From contig NZ_CP145905.1 of the NCBI RefSeq assembly GCF_036894955.1, forward strand, positions 5,789,001 to 5,853,000: 64,000 nucleotides of DNA, written 5' to 3'. The notes beneath the pieces are model-generated. The model searched no databases and was not told the DNA's origin. It saw only the letters and a program-made list of their open reading frames with translations. Below, in pieces: positions 58,867 to 64,000 of this stretch. The position numbers and the translations under genes were made by a program. Each line of letters opens with the position of its first letter. The stretch's first letter is position 1. The stretch comes from Paenibacillus sp. KS-LC4 (GTDB lineage: Bacteria > Bacillota > Bacilli > Paenibacillales > Paenibacillaceae).

Positions 58867-59700
58867 TTAAAAATTAAAATTCATTGGATTGGAGCCATAA
58901 CGGCGGCCCTCGTTCAACCCATCAATGGCTGCAACTTCCGCTTCTGTCAGCTCAAAATCAAACACGTCGCCATTTTCGATAATGCGCTCTTTGCGAATAG
59001 ATTTCGGAATCGTAATGACACCTTTTTGGAGATCCCAGCGAATGACAACCTGCGCCGGGCTTTTGCCGTATTTGCCTGCAAGCTCCTGAAGCAGCGGTAC
59101 ATCTAAATTCCCTTGCATGAGCGGGCTCCAAGCCTCAAGCTGGATGCTTTGCTCGCGGCAGAAGCTTTGCAGCTCCGGCTGTGTCAGCAGCGGATGGAAT
59201 TCCACCTGATTGACCATTGGCTTAATCTCGCACCCTGGCAATAGCTCATCGAAATGCGGCAGCAGGAAATTGCTTACGCCAATGGCACGCACGTAGCCAT
59301 CCTTATAAAGCTTTTCAAGCGCACGGTACGTTTCCGTAAATTTGCCGGCTACTGGCCAATGAACTAAATATAAATCTATTACATCCAGGCCTAGACGCTT
59401 GCGGCTTGCTTCAAAAGCTTGCAGCGTCGTCTCATAGCCTTGATCCCGGTTCCATACCTTTGTCGTAATGAACAGCTCGTCCCTCGCAATACCGCTATCG
59501 GCAATAGCACGCCCCACACCGGCTTCATTGTTGTAAGCGCTTGCCGTATCAATGCTGCGGTAACCTGCCTCTATGGCATAACGCACGGCGTTCTCAACCT
59601 CATCGCCTTCTTTCGACAAGTATACGCCAAGCCCCAGCCGCGGCATTTGCACCCCGTTTTGCAGCGTCGTCACTTCCGTGCTAATTGATGCTTTAGTCAT
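58867..59700 (-). CDS. Aldo/keto reductase
   Basis: A 277-residue NADPH-dependent reductase of the AKR5 (2,5-diketo-gluconate reductase, YvgN) type. The catalytic tetrad is visible: Asp and Tyr in IDTASAYNNE, Lys in FITTKVWN, His in YLVHWPV. Coenzyme-binding ends with IPKSIRKERIIENGDVF. It reduces small carbonyls such as methylglyoxal in relatives. GGAGG lies seven bases before ATG 59700. The neighbouring thiol/aldehyde-type regulator might control it. Confidence 0.93.
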   Translation of the reverse strand: MTKASISTEVTTLQNGVQMPRLGLGVYLSKEGDEVENAVRYAIEAGYRSIDTASAYNNEAGVGRAIADSGIARDELFITTKVWNRDQGYETTLQAFEASRKRLGLDVIDLYLVHWPVAGKFTETYRALEKLYKDGYVRAIGVSNFLLPHFDELLPGCEIKPMVNQVEFHPLLTQPELQSFCREQSIQLEAWSPLMQGNLDVPLLQELAGKYGKSPAQVVIRWDLQKGVITIPKSIRKERIIENGDVFDFELTEAEVAAIDGLNEGRRYGSNPMNFNF

Positions 59701-59862
59701 TTTGGTTCCTCCTGTTCTTTTTGAAAATATAAGAGAAAAGTGATGGACGATAGCAATAAAACTATTTTCCACAAAATAGTAACAACAAAACGTGGGTGGG
59801 TCAACCTCGTGCATTAGCCAAGAGTGAACTATATCATTAGAATTTTATAATAACTAAAATGC

Positions 59863-60645
59863 TTACTCTTCTGTAGAAACGATTTCGATTAGTCCTAAAT
59901 CCAATAATATAATACAGACTAAACTTATAACTTTGTATTTTCTAGTTTTTACATAATTATTTTCTTGAAAATTAAATACCAATAAGTTAGTTTCAGAGAA
60001 ATCATCTAAATTGTAATGGTTAATACCTAGCTCAGCTAAAGCATTTTCCATCTCCATCGTTGCTTTTTTTATTGATGCTGCAGTAATATTACTTTGATTC
60101 ACCTTACACTCATTTAAATACTGCTTAAGCTCTTTTCCTGTCCTAAATGAAAGCTCAAATGAATTATCAATAAAATTTGAGGCAATAAAACTTTCCACAG
60201 AAGGGAAACTAAGAAGCAGTAAACCCTGACGATTAAAGCCATTATCTTCTCGGGAGCTACTTAATGATTCAATTAGCTTTTGTATAAGAAGAGTGTCCGT
60301 ATTAGAATCCACATCTCTATCGAACACATAAAAAATTGCAGCACGATCCACAGGAAACTGATACTCTTCGATGAGCATTTCAAATATTGAATCCAAATAG
60401 GCATCTGAGTCTTCAATAAAAGAGATTGCGGATTCTTTAGAATTGACGACGAAAACAGACGACTGTATCCCTTCCTTCTCATTATATTTCCTGTACTTCA
60501 ACATACGATCAAACTTCTCAAACTGAAAATCAAAAATTCGGGTGAAAATTTTATGCAGTATATAAAATTCATCACTCAAACCCTCTACAATTATCAGCAC
60601 TTTCCCTATATTTTTATCCGCATTTATTTTAGTTGTTTTTGTCAT
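59863..60645 (-). CDS. TOPRIM-like (RloB/DUF4435-type) protein, probable defence effector
   Basis: A 260-residue protein. VLIIVEGLSDEFYIL (residues 16-30) gives the first-strand Glu and IFYVFDRDVDS (104-114) the D-x-D of a TOPRIM fold, the metal site of OLD-family nucleases. SFPSVESFIASNF (146-158) resembles the Pro-x-x-Glu motif in RloB/DUF4435 proteins. It starts inside the end of the ATPase gene (17-bp overlap), so the two are translated together. In PARIS (AriB) and AbiL-type systems such partners are nuclease or tRNase toxins set free when the ATPase senses phage. Base composition is visibly more AT-rich than in flanking genes. The start is uncertain; an ATG ten codons upstream is also possible. 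Confidence 0.7.
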   Translation of the reverse strand: MTKTTKINADKNIGKVLIIVEGLSDEFYILHKIFTRIFDFQFEKFDRMLKYRKYNEKEGIQSSVFVVNSKESAISFIEDSDAYLDSIFEMLIEEYQFPVDRAAIFYVFDRDVDSNTDTLLIQKLIESLSSSREDNGFNRQGLLLLSFPSVESFIASNFIDNSFELSFRTGKELKQYLNECKVNQSNITAASIKKATMEMENALAELGINHYNLDDFSETNLLVFNFQENNYVKTRKYKVISLVCIILLDLGLIEIVSTEE

Positions 60646-61774
60646 CTTTATACTCTGGCACTCCTCCAAAGACATCGCCTGTGTACATCCTCTCAAGATT
60701 TTGAGCTACTCTTGGCTGCTCTGTAGAAAATCTCTTTAGTACACTTCCTTCTATCCCATTGAAATTAACAGCATATATTTGATCAGGTCGTAGTAACGAA
60801 TTAGATAGTAAGTTTGTAGAGTGCGACACAATAAACAATTGCGATTTTTTTGATTGTTGCATGAAATATCTCACGAGTAACTCTTCTAAAAAATTATGGA
60901 ATCCGCTTCCAAACTCATCCACAATTAGCATACCACCATTTTTCACCACATAAAAAAAAGAAGGTAAAAATCTTAGTAATTTTTGATTTCCTAAAGATTC
61001 CCACGGAAACGGAATAGGCTCGCCCACTCCTTCACGCTTAAAGAAAATATCTTTCTCATCAGGGGACTCTATTCTTGTCATTTTTCCTGAGCTTGCCTTA
61101 GAGTACTCGATCCTCTGATTGAAATTAAACTTCTCAAAAAAGTTATTAATTTCCTCTGCTCCCTGACTCTCAAGATAGTCTTCAATTTCCAAATCAATTT
61201 TCCCTGGAGAAAAAATAGTCCCTAAATACCCATCCATGTAAACTGAATTCATCAGAAAATCAAACCATTGTTTTAAAATAATTTGCTTTCTAAATTTTGT
61301 ATTAAAATAAATCTCCCTCAGCAATAGGGTATTTTCATCAATATCATTGTATATCTTATTCTCCGTTATTTCGGATTCGGCATTATTCCCAATACGATTT
61401 AACACCATATCGTTATTAATAAATAATTTCTCAATTAGGCTTTTTTTCTTTCTTTCATATTCTATATAATATTTAACCATATCGCCTGAAAACTCAAATT
61501 CATATTCTACAAAAAAAGATTTCTCGGCAGAAAATAAACATGCTTGCATTCCTAAATTAATACTCTTTTCTGCGAATAATAAATCAAGTAATACTTTTAA
61601 AGCACGAATTACATTCGTTTTACCAGAAGCGTTTGCTCCTACTAAAAAAAAACCTTTCAAAACATCATTATATACATTGGATTCAGACAAAACTTTATAT
61701 CCAGTCGCTCTCATATCCATCATTGTTTGATTTTTAAAAGAGAGAAAATTATTCATCGTTATTTTTCTTAACAT
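60629..61774 (-). CDS. AAA15-family ATPase, probable defence sensor
   Basis: A 381-residue ABC/SMC-related ATPase. Walker A GANASGKTN is at about residue 46, the signature-like WESLGNQKLL at about 258, Walker B GGMLIVDEFGSGFH at about 280, and the H-switch FIVSHSTNLL at about 314. The N-terminus ITMNNFLSFKNQT is the usual first strand of RloA/AbiLi/AriA-type ATPases, and the end NLERMYTGDVFGGVPE is also typical. Unlike DNA-repair SMC proteins it lacks long coiled coils. Several ATGs follow the AAAGGAG site; the one eight bases away (61774) was chosen. Together with the TOPRIM gene it forms an AT-rich two-gene cassette between unrelated genes. Confidence 0.8.
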   Translation of the reverse strand: MLRKITMNNFLSFKNQTMMDMRATGYKVLSESNVYNDVLKGFFLVGANASGKTNVIRALKVLLDLLFAEKSINLGMQACLFSAEKSFFVEYEFEFSGDMVKYYIEYERKKKSLIEKLFINNDMVLNRIGNNAESEITENKIYNDIDENTLLLREIYFNTKFRKQIILKQWFDFLMNSVYMDGYLGTIFSPGKIDLEIEDYLESQGAEEINNFFEKFNFNQRIEYSKASSGKMTRIESPDEKDIFFKREGVGEPIPFPWESLGNQKLLRFLPSFFYVVKNGGMLIVDEFGSGFHNFLEELLVRYFMQQSKKSQLFIVSHSTNLLSNSLLRPDQIYAVNFNGIEGSVLKRFSTEQPRVAQNLERMYTGDVFGGVPEYKDDKNN

Positions 61775-61910
61775 CATCATCACTCCTTTCTCTATATTTT
61801 ACTCCATAACGTAAAAAATATACATTAACTATTTTATGAAGCGTAATATTTTTACTATCTTTCGAGAGCTGGCTATCCTCTAATTTATAAGTTATATCTA
61901 TCAATATGAT

Positions 61911-61957
61911 AAAAGCCGTCCTAGCAGCAAAACGCTGGTAGCACGGCTTTATTTTTT
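61911..61957. terminator. Bidirectional terminator at the edge of the defence cassette
   Basis: AAAGCCGT-CTA-CAG and CTG-TAG-ACGGCTTT pair with small mismatches, with T-rich runs on both sides. It ends the permease operon on the minus strand 6 bp past its stop and marks the right boundary of the AT-rich insert. Confidence 0.85.
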
Positions 61958-61962
61958 AGCTA

Positions 61963-62817
61963 TTAACCCTTATTCGCCCCGCCAAAGCTAAAGCCTTGGG
62001 ACATAAAGCGTTGGCCGAACACATAAAGCGCGACCGCTGGAATCGTGTAAATGATCGAGAAGGCAGCCAGCTTGCCGTATTGCACAATGCCATTTTGCCC
62101 AAAATACTGGTAAATGGTAACGGCGGCAGGAAGCTTCTGCGGGCTTTGCAGCAAGATGAATGGAACGAGGAAGTTCCCCCAGCTGCCGGCAAAGGCGAAA
62201 ATACCGACTGTGAAAATACCTGGCAGCATCAGTGGCGCAACGACTAGACGAAGCGTCGTCCAGATGGATGCGCCGTCCACCCAAGCAGCCTCCTCCAGCT
62301 CCAAAGGAACGGAATCCATGAAGTTTTTCATCATCCAGATGGAGTATGGCAGTGCAGATGCAGCCAAGAACAAAATGGTGAAAAACAACGAATCCTGAAT
62401 TTGCATGTACAGGAAAAACTGATAAACCGGAACCATAACCGCCGTAATCGGCAAGCCTGTTGCGAACAGGATGACATACATGAACGGGCGTTTATACCGC
62501 AGCTGATAACGTGACAGCGGATAAGAGGCAAGCCCCGCCGCAGCAACGACAAGCAGCGCTTGTCCAAGAGCGAGCAGCAAGCCATTGCCGAAGGACCTCT
62601 GATTGTCAGAGCTCGCTAACGTAGACGTATAGTTGCTTAGCGTTACCTCTTCAGGTATTTTCAAAGTAAGGGTTGCCGCTCCGTCGAACGAGGCCAATAC
62701 GAGCCACAGCATAGGAAGCAGGAACAATAAAGCGATAAAACTCAAAATAATATAAGGAAGCACCCGGCCGACCATAAACCGATTCATTCTGGGGCGCTTG
62801 CGTACGTTGCTGCTCAT
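61963..62817 (-). CDS. Sugar ABC transporter permease, MalG type (second importer)
   Basis: A 284-residue CUT1 permease with six membrane helices beginning LPYIILSFIALLFLLPMLWL. The EAA loop is SVPLELEEAAWVDGASIWTT (about residues 168-187), and QRFMSQGFSFGGANKG ends the protein. AAAGGAGG lies nine bases upstream of its ATG. It is the last gene of its operon; no ATPase is present here. Confidence 0.92.
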   Translation of the reverse strand: MSSNVRKRPRMNRFMVGRVLPYIILSFIALLFLLPMLWLVLASFDGAATLTLKIPEEVTLSNYTSTLASSDNQRSFGNGLLLALGQALLVVAAAGLASYPLSRYQLRYKRPFMYVILFATGLPITAVMVPVYQFFLYMQIQDSLFFTILFLAASALPYSIWMMKNFMDSVPLELEEAAWVDGASIWTTLRLVVAPLMLPGIFTVGIFAFAGSWGNFLVPFILLQSPQKLPAAVTIYQYFGQNGIVQYGKLAAFSIIYTIPAVALYVFGQRFMSQGFSFGGANKG

Positions 62818-62865
62818 TCTCGCGTCCTCCTTTTTATAAACCTATATCCAAGCATAACGCAGGGC

Positions 62866-63777
62866 TTACAGCTTCACTTTTAGAAGCTTCATATACAACA
62901 GACTGGCAACAATACCGATCAACAGCAGAACAAGTGAAATAGCTGTGCCGTAGCCAAGCTGATAGTTGACAAAGGCCTGATGATACATATAAATGGGCAG
63001 CGTCTCCGTTGCATTTCCCGGACCGCCACCTGTCAACGCATAAATAAGCGTGAAGGAGCCTAATGTTTGAAGGGTTACGAGTACCATATTCGTTACAACA
63101 GAACCGCTGATCATTGGAATAGTAATGCGGATAAGTCTTTGCCAAGCCGAAGCGCCATCAATCATTGCCGCTTCCTCAACCTCTTTAGGCACATCGCCCA
63201 GTGCAGCCTGGAATACCATCATCGAGAAGGCCGTTCCATGCCATACGTTTGCAATAATAACGGATACCATCGGGAAGGTGTACAGCCAAGCAATAGGCTC
63301 AAAGCCGATGCTTTGAATGAATGCATTAGCCGTTCCCGTATCATTCAGAAAAGCAAACCATACAAATGCGCAGACCACTTCTGGCGCTACCCAGCCCGAA
63401 ATGACGATAGAGCCAACAACGCTTCGGAATACGCGGTTTCTACCATTCATTAGAAACGCAATAAGGAAGCCCATAACTTGCTGGCCAATAACGGCCGAGA
63501 AAATGAGGAAAAGAATCGTGTTACCTACAGAAATGCGGAATGTTGCATCCTGAAACATATTCACGAAGTTTTGGAATCCGACAAACTGCGTATTCGCTGC
63601 TGCCGCTCCGGTCAAAGCCATATTCGTAAATGCGAAATAAAAAGTTAAAACTGCCGGCACGAAGAAAAAGAGTAAAAGCAGCAGCCAGCTAGGCGATAAG
63701 AATAGCGCCGCCCTCCACTGTTCACCGCCGTTCCCTTTCCTTTTCGCTTTGGGAAATCGCGAGTTTATCGCTTCCAT
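62866..63777 (-). CDS. Sugar ABC transporter permease, MalF type (second importer)
   Basis: A 303-residue CUT1 permease starting with a basic tail and LFLSPSWLLLLLFFFVPAVL. The EAA loop is DVPKEVEEAAMIDGASAWQR (about residues 197-216). It lies 48 bp before its MalG partner and 76 bp after the binding-protein gene, from which it is separated by a hairpin. Confidence 0.92.
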   Translation of the reverse strand: MEAINSRFPKAKRKGNGGEQWRAALFLSPSWLLLLLFFFVPAVLTFYFAFTNMALTGAAAANTQFVGFQNFVNMFQDATFRISVGNTILFLIFSAVIGQQVMGFLIAFLMNGRNRVFRSVVGSIVISGWVAPEVVCAFVWFAFLNDTGTANAFIQSIGFEPIAWLYTFPMVSVIIANVWHGTAFSMMVFQAALGDVPKEVEEAAMIDGASAWQRLIRITIPMISGSVVTNMVLVTLQTLGSFTLIYALTGGGPGNATETLPIYMYHQAFVNYQLGYGTAISLVLLLIGIVASLLYMKLLKVKL

Positions 63778-63809
63778 CTGATATCCTCCTGACTGATTTT
63801 GAAAAAGAC

Positions 63810-63840
63810 AAGCCGATTGTTGTTAAGCAACAATCGGCTT
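63810..63840 (-). terminator. Hairpin between binding protein and permease genes
   Basis: AAGCCGATTGTTG and CAACAATCGGCTT pair perfectly over 13 bp with a TTAAG loop; TCTTTTTC follows on the minus strand. It is a partial terminator or mRNA-stabilising element that would lower permease relative to binding-protein expression. Confidence 0.8.
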
Positions 63841-63852
63841 CCCAGCTGTGTG

Positions 63853-63999
63853 CTACTTCGTCGCTACTTTATCAGCGCCGACCGTTCTTTCTACGCTTTT
63901 TGCATATTCTTGCATAGCAGCGTCAGGAGCAAGTGAGCCCGATGCCACTTTTTCAACCATTTCTTGAATGGATGTCGATACTGCCGGGTAATTCGCATT
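63853..63999 (-). CDS. Sugar ABC transporter substrate-binding protein, C-terminal part
   Basis: The frame ends at TAG 63853-63855 and runs off the right edge, giving the last 48 residues: NYPAVSTSIQEMVEKVASGS then a helix with APDAAMQEYAKSVERTVG and the end ADKVATK. This resembles the C-terminal helix of extracellular solute-binding family 1 proteins, and the position upstream of two CUT1 permeases supports it. The sugar is unknown. Confidence 0.82.
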   Translation of the reverse strand, partial: NANYPAVSTSIQEMVEKVASGSLAPDAAMQEYAKSVERTVGADKVATK

Positions 64000-64000
64000 A

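Noticed and set aside
59863..61774. Firm naming as PARIS (AriA/AriB)
   Set aside because: Motifs fit a wider AAA15-TOPRIM group including AbiL and RloAB; without profile searches the exact system cannot be named.

Overview
The window reads as a chromosomal segment of an endospore-forming Firmicute of the Paenibacillus type. It carries spoIID, spoIIQ, spoIIID and spoIIR, an SLH-domain surface protein, flhO/flhP and mbl. Gene order follows the Bacillus subtilis spoIIID-mbl-flhO-flhP, murA-spoIID, atp operon and upp-glyA-ywlG-rpiB-ywlE-mntP-sua5-spoIIR-prmC-prfA neighbourhoods. Nearly everything is on the minus strand, so it is transcribed from high to low coordinates. The plus-strand exceptions are a partial gene at the left edge, a macro-domain gene and one 47-residue ORF.

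Layout from left to right. (1) 1-6.2 kb: the end of an Ig-like (Big_2) protein, then a sporulation/morphogenesis block spoIID-spoIIQ-spoIIID-mbl-flhO-flhP-EpuA-like. (2) 6.3-9.8 kb: a MacAB-type ABC exporter whose adaptor carries a collagen-like repeat insertion. (3) 9.9-15.8 kb: a fructan/sucrose uptake operon (binding protein, two permeases, GH32 hydrolase) with its LacI regulator, a consensus promoter and a large palindromic operator. (4) 15.9-20.5 kb: murA, a YwzB-like protein and a secreted S8 protease preceded by two kinds of tandem repeat. (5) 20.9-26.7 kb: a reduced complex I cluster containing only nuoJ-K (fused), L, M and N, with several proton-path residues replaced. (6) 27-30.3 kb: a chemoreceptor-like protein and a CpsB-type phosphatase. 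(7) 30.5-37.8 kb: the complete F1Fo ATP synthase operon with a good sigma-A promoter and two palindromes upstream. (8) 38-51.9 kb: housekeeping genes mnaA, upp, glyA, ywlG, rpiB, ywlE, mntP, sua5, spoIIR, prmC, prfA, ychF. (9) 52-59.7 kb: accessory genes (macro domain, glycosyltransferase fused to two methyltransferase domains, SLH protein, thioredoxin, Rrf2 regulator, aldo/keto reductase). (10) 59.8-61.8 kb: an AT-rich two-gene cassette, AAA15-family ATPase plus TOPRIM-like protein, that looks like an anti-phage defence module. (11) 61.9-64 kb: two permeases and the end of the binding protein of a second sugar ABC importer.

The strongest candidates for something unusual are the AAA15/TOPRIM cassette and the hydrophilic-arm-less complex I cluster. 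Next come the tandem repeat arrays at 20.5-20.8 kb, a 98-bp palindromic element present twice, and paired palindromes just upstream of the atp promoter. Several housekeeping proteins (MurA, SpoIIR, PrmC, the MacA-like adaptor) carry low-complexity Ala/Gly/Glu/Lys-rich additions. No rRNA, tRNA, CRISPR array or intact insertion sequence was seen. All functions are assigned from remembered family motifs, not from database searches.
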